Below, in pieces: positions 24,858-36,142 of a DNA stretch of 64,000 nt (position 1 is the first letter of the stretch; the number at the start of each line of letters is the position of its first letter). The notes below the pieces were generated by a model that did not search any database, was not told the DNA's origin, and saw only the letters and a list, made by a program, of their open reading frames with translations. Source of the DNA: Yamagishiella unicocca (taxonomy: Eukaryota; Chlorophyta; Chlorophyceae; Chlamydomonadales; Volvocaceae); contig BDSL01000024.1 of the NCBI GenBank assembly GCA_003116995.1, positions 682,001 through 746,000 of the forward strand, written 5' to 3'. A program made the translations under genes and the position numbers.

Positions 24858-25734
24858 ATGCCATGTGGTCGCTAGACGGGGGAGCGGGGGGAGCGCGTGC
24901 GTTCAGGTTAGCAGGATGCGCCAGAGGGGCGCGCAAGGAACGGAACTGGGCCGGCTGCAGGTTGCGGGTTGGTAGTCTGCAGCCGCCCTTGTGGTCCGTT
25001 ATGCGCATTATCAAGCTTCAATGAGTGACATATGACTCGCCAACTAGCAGTACGCTCTGGCAAGGGTTCCGGTGGGTACGCATACTGGTAATGCGCGCAC
25101 AACATGCATTGAAGTCGCTGGTGGCGTGCATCATGCTGGATGGAGGTGGACTCACCCCCATGAGGGCCAGTTGTTGCTGATAATGCAACCAGCTTGGATT
25201 TAAGGCCAGCGAGCATCCCTAGGGTGGACTAGCTCAAAATATTATCCCTGGCAGGATAAAGCTATTCCTTTCCATAACTCAGACACCTTACGGACGAAAC
25301 TCTGGTATGTGTGCAGGCATGCAACATGATGAAGCATTTCCATGTCGTACATCGCGGTTTGGAAGCCATTCCCCTCGAGCACGTCTACAGTTCTCAGTCA
25401 CCATACATGTCAGAATTTGCGTACCGTTGTTGAAAAATATTTGGCCAAGCCTACGCCCAACTCAAAACTTACCTGCGACAGAGCCGCGCCTTAGAGGCGA
25501 CCGCGTAGAACCTTATTATTCTATCTAAGCCGCACTACAAGGGGCCCATGGAGTTGTGGCTTGCTTGAGGGCGCTGGTGAGTGCTATTTCGTCGACTTAA
25601 ATGACCTGACGTCCTTGGCGACATGCGCTGCCTTGGTCGTGCACGCAGGTCTAGCAGTGCACTCCTGCTCCGCGCCCTGCCCTTGGTGCCTTCTCCTGTG
25701 AACTGACCAACACGTGACAACGGGTGTCGGGGCC
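24858..25734. promoter_or_regulatory. Shared upstream region of divergent lipase and IFT52 genes
   Basis: The 877 bases between the lipase start (-) and the IFT52 start (+) hold no coding signal and are AT-richer than the exons, as expected for two promoters facing away from each other. No TATA box or known flagellar-gene element was identified by eye. Confidence 0.5.
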
Positions 25735-28700
25735 ATGGAGGAGCCGGGCGCGGATGAGATTCGCATCCTCTTCAGCACGGCCAAAGGGGAAAGCCACACA
25801 CATAAGCAGGGCTTCAAGCAGCTGTTCAGACGCTTGCGATCAGCATATCGGCCAGATAAATTTGACAAGGATGACTTTAACCTGGACACGCTCCGGTCAG
25901 CGCACATTTTAGTGTTCGGCTGCCCAAAGGAAAAGTTCACCGTCCCTGAGGTGGAAGTCCTCAAAAAGTATGTCAAGGGAGGCGGTTCTATTCTTGTACT
26001 CATGGCGGAGGGCGGCGAGGAGAAGGCAGGAACAAACATTAACTACTTCCTCGAGCAGTTTGGAATGGCTGTGAACACCGACGCCGTGGTGCGCACCACC
26101 CACTACAAGTACCTCCATCCCAAGGAGGTGCTGATTTCGGACGGCATTTTAAACCGTGCCGTGATCACTGGCGCGGGCAAGAGCCTCAGCAACGACGACG
26201 ACGAGTTCCGCACGTCAAAGGGGCCGCAGGCCTTTGACGGGACGGGGCTGGAGTTCGTGTTCCCCTTCGGCTCCACCCTGTCCGTGGCAAAGCCCGCGGT
26301 GCCCGTCCTATCCAGTGGGAAAATCGCATACCCAATGAACCGACCCGTGGGCGCCGTCTGGGCGCAGCCAGGGTACGGACGCATTGCCGTGGTGGGCTCC
26401 GCGGCCATGTTTGACGACAAGTGGCTTGATAAGGAGGAGAACTCCAAAGTCATGGACTTCTTCTTCAAGTTCTTGAAGCCGGTGAGCTTGGAAGACGGAC
26501 GGGCGCTGGGCCTCGCAGGCGGGAGGGATGTCATGCCCTGCCGTAGTGAGGCGTTCGAGCGCCCATGGGAGGATGCCGGGAAGGGCCGGGGGAGCAGGGG
26601 CTATGAACTAAGGAGATGCGGACGGCGCAAGCAAGCCTATGACTAAAGAGATGCGGGCGGCGCAAGGCAATGTGCCTGGACCTTGTGTTCCAACTTCCCG
26701 CCGCAAGGTCTCTTCGCGCAACTCCTGGGTATTGCGGCTGCGTGCAATACAAATCGCGCATTACGAGTTGAGTGCATTACGAATGGCGTGCACGCGTTGG
26801 GCCAGGCGGGTGCCCCCCGGCATCCAGCCTGCAAACCGACTGGAGACGCGCGCTTGATTGGAGTGGCAGCTGGTGGGAGCGGAGCCCGTGTCTGGTGGTG
26901 TGGTGATCCGGTGCTCGGGGGCACGGTGCTCCGGAGCACGTGCCGACACTTCGGGCTGCCAATGCCCCAGGCAGCCAGCCACCTTACTATGTGGCGGCAC
27001 TCCAGCGGGCAGCAGCAGCTCGCCGTGGCCACTGCGTGAGCCCCATTGCCGTGTGGAAGAGACCCTACACCCATTGACACGACCCCCTGTGTGTGTGTCT
27101 GTATGGCGGCTGCTGATGCTGCTTGTGTGACCCTCTTCGCTCGCCCGCCTCGTTCGGTACGGTTTGGTTCGCAGAACTCTAAGATCCAGCTGAACGACAT
27201 TGACGCGGAGGAGCCCGATGTGAGCGACCTCAAGCTGCTGCCGGACACGGCCTCACTGGCGGACAAGCTGAAGGGCTGCCTGCAGGTGGGGGCCGGGCAG
27301 GAGGGGAGGGGGCAAGGAGAAGGGGTTGGATAGAGGGGCGCCAGCAGGTGGGGGGAGAGGAGGGGGCAGGAGAAGGGGAAGGGGCAGAAGGAGGAGGCGA
27401 GGGGGCAGGAGGAGGGGAGGGGGCAGGAGGAGGAGGCGAGGGGGCAGGAGGAGGGGAAGGGGCAGGAGGAAGGGAAGGGGCAGGAGGAAGGGAAGGGGCA
27501 GGAGGAAGGGAAGGGGCAGGAGGAAGAAGGGAGGGGGCAAGGAGGAGGAGAGGGAAGAGGGGAGGGGCAGGAGGAGGAGAGGGGGCAGGCCGAAAGCAGG
27601 CGATTGGTGTGTCTGTGATGGATGTAAGGGAGGCGGGAAGGCGGACCGGGCCGCGTGTCTCGGCAGCAATCAGCGGCGGTACCACATGGGTCGCGCGTAC
27701 GGCGGTAACACGACCCACGTGGGGACGAGTGGTTGGGCGGGTACAATGTTGCAGCCAGGGCTCTCACAACGAACAGCAGGGCGGCGCTGTCGGCGTGTTG
27801 CGTGCTACGAGCCAGGTCCCTGCCCACGCAGTGCTGCTACCGTGCCATGTGGCAGCCACCGGTAGAGTAGGGTCCCATCCTGGCTGATGGGAAGAGAGGA
27901 AGGAAAGGAAGGCTATGTCCGGGCAGTGGGAGTGGCAGTGGGGCTAGGCCACTGGTGGCCACTTAGCCGCACAGGAGTGCCCGGGCGCAGGGGTCGCAGC
28001 ATGGTGTGGGGTGGGGCGGAGGCGGATGAGTGATTAGCAGCGCGTGGGTCGGGCACTGGCCGGCACATGAGGTAGGAGCGGCTGGGGCGCCTGCTGGGCA
28101 GCGGCTGCGGTGCGGCTGCGGTGCGGCTGCGGTGCCCCCCGGGCAGCGGCGGTCGCAGCTCCCGCCCTGATGCCCTGATACATATACGCCCTCATGCCCT
28201 GGTGCCTACCGGTACACGCGTCGTATGGTGCCTAGCTAGGCCAGCTAGTGCTCCTACCACCACGCGCTGTGCCGACCGGCCGTCTGGCTTGCCCACCCTG
28301 TCCACCGACCGGCCGCAGGAAATCGACGATGTGCCGCGGGACTGGACGTCCCTCTTCGACGACCAGCTCTTCAAATTCGACATGTCGCTCATCCCGGAGA
28401 GCGTGGCGCTGTACGACAAGCTGGGAGTCAAGAAGGGGCCGCTCAACCTCATCCCGCCCTCCTTCGAGACGCCGCTGCCGCCGCTGCAGCCCGCGGTGTT
28501 CCCGCCCACCATCCGCGAGCCGCCGCCGCCCGCCCTGGAGCTGTTCGACCTGGACGAGAGCTTCGCCAGCGAGACGGTGCGTCGGCACTTGGGTTGGTAC
28601 ACGGGGCTGGTACACTGGGCTGGTACCTCGATTGGTACACTGGGAGTACAATGGGCTGGTACATGCGTAGTTGGTGCCTGAGTGGTTGGTGCTCGCTTGC

Positions 28701-29419
28701 TTCAGCTGCCGCCTTCGCTTGGCCTCTTCTCTCCTCCACGGAACCCCTTGCCGCGTATGTGGTACGTCGCGTCCGTCCAACACACGGCGGCCCTCCCGCG
28801 CTCTCTCGCACCCTTCGGCCCTGACCCTCCCTGACCCTCCCTGACCCTCCCTGGCGCCACCCTCCGCTCCCCGCAGAACCGGCTGGCGTCCCTCACCAAC
28901 AAGTGCCACGGGGACGAGGACCTGGAGTACTACATCATGGAGGCGGGGCACATCCTGGGGCTCAAGCTGGCGGACAACGCCAACGCCAAGGTGCGGCGGC
29001 GGGTGGTGGCCGTGATGGTGATGGCGGCTGCGTCCCGACACGCGCGGTGCCCCCCCCAACACACCCACACCCACACACCGCGCCCGCACCTGCTTCGCCC
29101 CGCTTTGTCCCCGCTGCTGCAACCTCCCCTTCCGCATCTCAAAACGTCTGTCCCAAACGGTTTTCCTCGCATCCACGGGTCTTCATCGAAACCCCCCGTT
29201 CCGCATGCGCAGCTCCGCGCCCCTCCGGCCGCTGACCCCGCTTCCTCCCCTTCCGCCCCACCACCACCACCTCCGCACCCCTCGCAGCATGTGCTGTCGG
29301 AGGTCTTCCGCCGCATCGCGCAGTACAAGATGGGCTCGCTGGGGCTGGGGCAGACCCTGGATGCCATGGGGCAGACAATGCCGTCGGCCAACCAGTTCGG
29401 AGACCAGTTCGAGCTGTAA
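25735..29419 (+). CDS. IFT52: Intraflagellar transport protein 52 (IFT52/BLD1)
   Basis: Five exons, 25735-26481, 27175-27285, 28319-28576, 28877-28990 and 29288-29419 (TAA), all in phase 0, encode 453 residues, the normal length of algal IFT52. The protein starts MEEPGADEIRILFSTAKGE; residues 1-249 form the GIFT domain (ILVFGCPKEKFT, VKGGGSILVLMAEGG, YFLEQFGMAVNTDAVVRTTH, VGSAAMFDDKWLDKEEN). Exons 2-4 carry the Pro-rich linker (FETPLPPLQPAVFPPTIREP) and the helical region that in the IFT-B1 core contacts IFT88, IFT70 and IFT46; exon 5 is the C-terminal helix (VLSEVFRRIAQYKM) for IFT46 binding. IFT52 is needed to build cilia; the Chlamydomonas bld1 mutant lacks flagella. The start is the ATG in GGGGCCATGG. 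Introns hold a GGGGCAGGAGGAA minisatellite and, just before exon 5, a copy of a dispersed repeat. No break or lost residue was seen. Confidence 0.97.
27330..27592 (+). repeat. Purine minisatellite in IFT52 intron 2
   Basis: Imperfect units of GGGGCAGGAGGAAGGGAA (about 18 bases) over roughly 260 bases, an uninterrupted purine tract with rare T. It could form triplex or G-quadruplex DNA. Confidence 0.9.
29131..29198 (+). repeat. Intron-borne repeat module 2 copy
   Basis: CATCTCAAAACGTCTGTCCC, AAACGGTTTTCCTCGCATCC and ACGGGTCTTCATCGAAACCC lie in sequence in the last IFT52 intron, about 90 bases before the acceptor. The same string occurs at 38967, 57425, 59645 and 61140. Confidence 0.85.
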
Positions 29420-30215
29420 GCGCCTCCGGCCCCGGCGGCGCCAGCAGCGGCGACCGGACTGGGCCGTGCTGCCGGCGACGGGCGGCAGCACCAGCAGCAG
29501 CAGGGGGTCCCAGCACGCGGCGAGCTCACCTCACCTGCGGGCAGTAGTTAGGGCCGGGCGGTGGGAGGGTGCAGGGTGCTGCTGTGGGGTGGTGCCGGCC
29601 CCGTATGGGCGGGGGGAGGCGGTGTCTGCGTTGAAGGTCGGGACAGGCGACCCGCGCATAGTAAGGTGTGCGAGATGCGGCGGAGCATGACGTGTGAGGA
29701 CTCCATCGCGGGTGGTTGTGTGACGGATCGGGGCACCCACTCCCAACGCACGCGGGCCATAAGGCCCGACGCACATTCCCTGGTGGGCCTTGTGGCTCCG
29801 GGGTCAGATCTGGAGCGCACCGCACATCGTGACCAGCTGGACTTGTTGGCCCCGTCCTCCCGGCGTGTCGTGCGATGCGCCTGGGTGTGGGCCTTGCCCA
29901 TGGGTTGCGCTGACGGATGGAATGGAGCTAATGCCGCAGGAATGCGGCCTCGGATGGCGCTGGTGGTTATGGCGGGCGGGTGGTTACGGTGCTGCCGATA
30001 AGGCGGGGTCGGTTGGTTGCTGCCCGCACAGCGGAGTACATAAGAGTCGGGGGCGCGTGCGGATAGCAGCTTAGCAACGATCTGGGTCGGCGCCGGTCGG
30101 CGCCCCCGGCCCCCTCCCTGGAGCGGTTAGGCTCGGGGCGACCTGCTGACGTGTGGTCGTCAAACAAACGGTTTGCCCGATGGAAAAAACCGCGAACGGC
30201 AAGTCCGTGGAACAC

Positions 30216-30220
30216 TGTAA
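30216..30220 (+). promoter_or_regulatory. Poly(A) signal of IFT52
   Basis: First TGTAA after the IFT52 stop, about 800 bases downstream. The bases between (29420-30215) show no other gene and fit a long 3' UTR. Confidence 0.5.
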
Positions 30221-31061
30221 GCTGGAGCTTTTGCGATGTGCTCCGTTGTGCCGCCGCCTGCAGCCCCGCCGCGAGGGAGACCGATGGATGGCAGCCGGTC
30301 CTTCTTGCGGCGTCCTAAAGGGGGGGGGGCCATAATGGAGGGCTGAGGCTTACGTACGCCAATCGCGCGAACCCAGATGCTTCGGACTGAGCCAGCCCTT
30401 GCTTCTCATCCGGCCCCATCGGCGACCAACTCATGGCAGATGCCCGCCCACTGCTTCGACGCGCGTGGAGCGTTGTGAGGGCGGCGGTCTGCCGGGCTTT
30501 TGGCTAGGGTGCGGCGTGCAAGCCGCATCACCGTGGTTGCCCAAGCGCAAGGGCACTTGCTGCCGCCTTGCACATGCGTGCGACGGTAGTTTGTCCTGCA
30601 TATGAAATGGGACACAAACAGGGGCCGGCCTCGCGCGTCCTCGTGCAATGTGCGCCGGGTGTGGGGGACCCTATTAGTGGAAATGGGGCTCCTGCGTGTG
30701 GGAAAGCGAGCGGGTGGTGAAGTCGACTGTTCAGTCACATGCTCACCAGGCAAGACCAGCCCGCCCGCGCGCTGGGATTCTTAACCGCATCTTGGGAGCC
30801 CTATCTAGGCTTTGATGTAGTGCGGAGCGGACGATACGGGATGCGGACGGATAGCAGCTGTGCGTGCCGGACGATTGTACGTTTTGCCGTGTTAGGCGGG
30901 GCTCAACTGGGCCAACGTACTGCTGGCAGCTCCGAGACCAAGCTTTCCTGATGACCAGTCCAGCTCAAACGGTACCGGTATGCGGACATGATTTCTGGTT
31001 GGCCCAAAGTTTTGACCAGCGTGCAGTGGAATAAGTGCGCGACATCCTGCCTGCCCATCTA

Positions 31062-33578
31062 ATGCCTGGGCATGGCGCACTTGCAATCATGTCCACATGG
31101 TTTGACCTATCAATACTGGGCTTCGTGCGAAGCTGGCGGGAGAACGCAATACGAGCGCGACCACAGTCCGCGCTTCTTGGCTCTCAGGCACGATTCCAGC
31201 ATTCATCTCGCCATCAGAATTCAAGGTTGCAACAATTAGCACTGGGTTGTGTGTTGGCGACGTTCGTCCTAGCCCTACTGTATTTCGACAGCGGGTCGTC
31301 CAGGCATCGCGAGTCAACTGTCGCCGTTCGCTTTACGCCGGTTCACGTAGACGACAAAGAGCAGCTGCCTCTGCAGCAGCTTGCGAATGTCCAGACAACT
31401 GCGGTTGACAGCATGGTGTCGGACTGTCGCACGCTGTCGCGCTTGGAGGTAGGCCTTGGCCCGTTGCCGACGGAAATGCTTTCTGGGCCCACTGCATAAC
31501 GGTTCACGCCAAATTTGCCTCCTGGCCGACAGTCGTGCGCCGCAGCTCCTGTTGCACCCGCTTCGCAGAAACCATTCCCGCCTTTCACTTCCCGTCAGCC
31601 GCTCCGCAGCCGCCCCCGGCTTTCCTTCACTACACCCCCCCTAACTTTACCTTCGACCACAACCACTACGCGCACAGATCTGCAGCCACCGCGCCTCGCT
31701 GGGTCAGAGCGACAAGGGCAACGACGCGCCCTTCCTGGAGCGCATGCGGCAGCTGGCAGAAGGCGGCATCGTGTGCTACGACATAGACGTCGTCGCCACC
31801 GCGGACGGCCAGCTGGTCGTGGGGTACCCCTTCCACATCGCAGCCGAGCTGCGCGCCGCGGGCCGGCAGGTGCAGAACGGCCAGCTGGAGACGGTGCCCT
31901 GGGACGACTACGTCGCGGCCGGCCTGCACGAGCGCCACCCACTGCTGCAGGACGTGCTGGCTGCCTTCGCCAACATCTCCGCAGCGAGGGACGCAACAGC
32001 TGCTGCTGCTGGCGCTGCCGTTGGCGGCGGCGGGGGTGGAGGCAGGGTCGTCAGCGGCGGCGACGCGGGGCTGGGTGCGGCTGGTGAAGGCGCCGGCTCG
32101 TCGGGCGGGGTTGGTTCGGGCGTGTCTGATGTGAGCGGGCCGGGCGCGGCGTCGCCGCCGCCACGGCAGGAAGGGTCGAGGGTGGAGCAGCAGCAGCAGC
32201 AGGCGGCTGAGGGGCAGCCGCGGGAGCCGCAGCAGCAGGGGTGGGTCGGAGAGCAGCAGCTGGCGGAGCAAGCAGCTGCGGGTGCGGATCAATCGAAGGA
32301 GGAGCAGCAGCAGCAGCGGCAGCAGACGACGACGCAACCGGAGGTGAAGGAACAGGAGGCGCTGCTGCTGCTGCAGCAGCAGCAGCGGGGGACGTCTACA
32401 CCACCGCGCCCGCCACCGCGACAAAAACAGCCGCCGCCGTCGCAGCTACAGCAACAAGAGAACCAAGGACAGCGACGTCCGGAGGAGCAGCTGCAGGAAG
32501 CCGTCACCGGGGAGGGCGAGCAGCAGCAGCAACAGCAGCAGGCCGTCAGCCAGGTTGGGGAGGGCCGGAGGCTGTTGGTATTGAAGGAGGAGGGGCAGGA
32601 GAAGCAGGGCGAGCAGGCGCCGCAGCAGGCGCAGCAGCAGCAGCTGGGAGCTGTTCGCGCCCACGGCGACCCGCTACTGCTCATAGAGCTCAAGGACAGC
32701 GCCATGCGGGTAGACGCGGTGGAGCGGGTCCGCAACGCCACGCGGGCGCTGGGCGTGGAGCGGCGGGTGGGGCTGTGGCTGGTGAGGCTGCCGGACGGGC
32801 CCAAGGCGACGCAGGAGGTTGTGGAGCACCTGCGGGGGTCGGACTCGGGGCTGCTCAAGGTGCTGGGGCTGCCGGACTCCAGGTAGGGCCAGTGGCTGGG
32901 CTGCAGGGAGGGGGGCTGGCTGGAGGGAAACGGGGGTCCAGGGAGGGGGCTGGGGGGAAGAGGGGCTCCTCGGGTGCTGGGGCTGGATCTGGAGGCTGGG
33001 CTGGGGCTGTAGGGCAGAGGCCCTCCCTACCACGTCCCACCGCCCCCTCGCTCGCCGCCCTGGCCCCCTCTCCCCCTCCCTACCATCCCACCGCACCCCC
33101 GCTCACCGCCCTGCCCCCCTCTCCCTACCATTCCCCCAGTCGCGTTACCGGTTCTTTTATAGTAACCACCCCCACCGCACCCCCACCGCGGCCCCCCTCC
33201 AGGCGCTTCCCCAACGGCACCAAGCTGGCGGTGCCCCTGCAGCTGCAGCCCCTGGACGCAGACACGTACGACATATTTGGTCCCAGTGTGGTGCACCCAG
33301 ATGCCATCCTGACGGAGGTGGTGGAGGCGGCGGGGCGGCGGCCGGTGGTGACGTGGGTGGTGGACGGCTTGGACGACGCAATGCGGGCGCTGCGGGCGGG
33401 TGTGGAGCTGCTGGTGGCGAATGACCCCATGCGGATGCGGGACCGCTTGCGGTCCGTCGCCAAGCGCTGTCCGGCGTCGGTGGAGGTGCCGGGAGGTGGG
33501 GCGGCGGAGGCGGAGGCGGGGGCGGGCGGGGGGGAGGGGGGAGGGGGGGGCGAAGATGGTGGTGGGGGCGGAAGATAG
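31062..33578 (+). CDS. Membrane-anchored GDPD-like protein, altered active site
   Basis: Three exons, 31062-31448, 31678-32882 and 33203-33578 (TAG), joined in phases 0 and 2, give 655 residues. ATG 31062 is the first after an in-frame stop at 31032; ATG 31089 is an alternative. One hydrophobic segment (LALGCVLATFVLALLYF, about residues 62-80) predicts a single-span protein with its domain outside the cytosol. The domain starts ICSHRASLG, continues CYDIDVVATADGQLVVGYP and, after a long Gln/Glu/Ala-rich insert, resumes DPLLLIELKDSAMRVDAV, then VVTWVVDGLDDAMRALRAGV and ELLVANDPMRMRD. This is the layout of glycerophosphodiester phosphodiesterases (HR near the start, ExD, HD, a C-terminal TD/NP strand). 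The usual ExD is DID and the usual HD is YP, so catalytic residues differ and activity is doubtful. The tail is Gly/Glu-rich. Upstream, 30221-31061 shows no gene. Confidence 0.75.
33134..33165 (+). repeat. Intron-borne repeat module 1 copy
   Basis: CCAGTCGCGTTACCGGTTCT TTTATAGTAACC lies about 40 bases before the last acceptor of the GDPD-like gene. A near-identical string is at 7335-7367 in the last intron of the aldo/keto reductase gene. Confidence 0.85.
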
Positions 33579-33636
33579 CACCGGCTGGGGTAAGGGGTTG
33601 CGTTATTTATGCAGCACGGCGCTACATTGCTAGGTT

Positions 33637-33710
33637 GCGCGTGTGTGCGCTACCTCGTGTGTGCGCTACCTCGTGTGTGCGCTACCTCGTGTGTGCGCTA
33701 CCTCGTGTGT
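33637..33710 (+). repeat. 14-bp GTGTGTGCGCTACC repeat
   Basis: Five tandem units of GTGTGTGCGCTACCTC with small end differences, shortly after the GDPD-like stop codon, probably in its 3' UTR. Confidence 0.85.
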
Positions 33711-36142
33711 GTCCTTCAAGGGGGACAAACAGGAGGAAGAGGAGACTGTGTGTGTGTGTGTGAGACGCGAAGGGGTGTTAATCAAAGTGCAATAAGGATG
33801 ATGATAAGAGGTTGAGGATGACTGGCCAAGCCCAAGACATATCAGCGAGGTGTGCTGCTGAGGTTGTCCTGGAGTGCTCGGAGGGCTGGTCGAAAAGGGG
33901 GGCCGGGCACCGGTACGTGTGTGGGGGGTGCGTTGGAGTCGTGGGGGGCCCGAAGCGGGGACCGGAACCGGGTCGTTCTTCGTATTGCGCCGGCTGGGTG
34001 GGCAGGGGGACGTCGTCCCTCGGGTCCAGGGAGGGAGTGCCCATTGCATGGCGGCGGCGGGATCTGTGGTGGAGCAGGTGCCAGGTTCAGTTGTGTCCTT
34101 ACTGGGCTAACTGTTTGCTGGGATTTGGTGCCAGCGGGGTACCGTTATGGTTTCGATGTGGAGTTGTGGGTGGAGTGCGAAGACGGGGGAGGACCGGCCA
34201 GCCATGGTACCATGGTATCGTTTTTCTACATGGCGCACCTGTTGGCGTTGACTGCTTGCCTCCGCCTCCCCGCCTTCTTTCTCGCATCCACGTGTCTTCC
34301 TCGAAACCCCCAGCGGTGCACTTCCGGGCAGCAGACCGTCGGGTGGTGGGGTGCCCGGATGGGCAAAACGACCCGCGGGTCAAAAGAAGCTGAAGGAAGG
34401 GGCGGCGCAAACACCGCCGTCAACCATCGCCGGCACCCATGCGAAGCCCCGTTCCGTCTTACACATCTTCTCAGTGCCTAGGGGGTCGGGCCAGCACGTC
34501 AGTGCCTTCTATCATCTTGGGTCTCAGCCACAGCGTTGCCCGGCGCTGTCTGTCGCAGCAGACCTCCATCAAAGATCCACTTCAGATGGAAAGGACGCTG
34601 CGAGACGCTCCCTCACCGGCCCCCGGCACCTCACATGGCTAAGCAAGCAAACATGGCCAACTCTCCTGGGCCCACTGCATTAGAGAGATCCGTATGACCG
34701 CCAGATCGTGGCAGGGAGTGGAACCATGGTGTCGGTCGCTCGCACTACCAGTGGCCGTGTCAGGATCACGTCACTGCGTCCCGCCGGTCTGTCTGCGGCC
34801 ATCAAGGCATATGCCCGCGGCAGCTGCGCACACACAGCCAGCTAGTTCCGATTGCGGCGGCCAGCCTGATTCGCACCACGAGATCCCTCACCGCTCACCG
34901 CCCATATACACACACACACACCGTCCTTATGTTATCCTTACGTTACTCGAACACACGGTGTTCCGCTTTCGCGCGCCGCTGCTCGGCGGGCTCCCCCCCA
35001 ACCCGACTCTTCTACAGTTCTAACCCCCCCTGCCGCACACCTAATGGTCACCCTCCGGGTGTATGTCGTACAGCACGGGGGGGACAAGCGACACGGACGA
35101 TGGCATCCGTAAATAAGGACGGCATTTGCGCCGCCGTAAGGCCCGCTGTGGGCACCCCGCATCGTGACACGGCACGACACCCCCCGAGAGGGACACACCT
35201 CCTACCTCTCTCGCCCTACCGAATCCTAGCGCTGCGTCTCCTTCTCCACGCGTGGGGACGCGGCCCCCCGTCAGGCAGCGGCAATGGCCGCGGTTCATGG
35301 GCCCGAGGTATAGACATGTTAGCGTGCAGGTGACGTCAAGCAAAGCAAAAATACCCAGCACAGGCGGGTCGGGCCCAGGCGGGACTAAAAACACGCATCA
35401 TTGTCCGCACACTCCAATGGGCTGGGCCGGGTACGGCATCCATGTGCAGCCAAAACAAGCACCTTCATCAACATCATCAGCATCTAGTCGCGAAACCATG
35501 GTCGCCATCCCGGTTACGGGTTACGTTTTAAGGTCACGCAAGAGCAGGCCCCGCTAGCTGGCGACGGTGGCAGCACCTGTCGTGTTCTGTGATTCGCTCA
35601 GCTAGGCCCGGGCCCAGGCCGAAGGCAGGCGGACCGCGAAATGGCGATCACCAGGGTGGCCTCGTGTCGCTGCCTCGGAAGTGCCTCGACGGCAACGAAA
35701 CCCGAGCCGCGCCTCTACATGCATGTCTCGTCATCCGGGCTCACACGCCGTAGCCCGGTCGTGAACGTCCCTCGTCACCCGGGTGGGGTGCAGGCGGCAA
35801 AAGCAATCCTCCGCGTAGCGCACCGCAACATGCAATCAGATACAGCCATATGCAATCTGGGCGTCGCCCCCTCAGCCGTACGGAACGCAAATACACACCC
35901 GGTTCAGCGGTGAGCCAACAGGCCCGTATGGCAGTCTCAGGCTCAGCCCGACGCTGGGTGCGCCTTCAAAAGCCGGGGCTGCTGGGCGGACCCGCACGAC
36001 CCCAGTTTCAGCCACACGGCTCCCGTTTCAGTCACTGCACCTGCCCCTCTCTGGAGGCAGCTCCTACCGCAGGAATCCAACAACAGGGAGCTCTAGCTAG
36101 TGGGCGGAGGTGCCGGCCCGTAATGGATGGAGCTGCCGCCCC
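33711..36142. other. Intergenic stretch without a gene
   Basis: No frame carries motifs or consistent codon bias. A degenerate module 2 fragment (CGCATCCACGTGTCTTCCTC GAAACCCC) lies near 34284-34310, one of the few copies outside a recognised intron. The last part is the 3' flank of the J-domain gene on the - strand. Confidence 0.5.
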
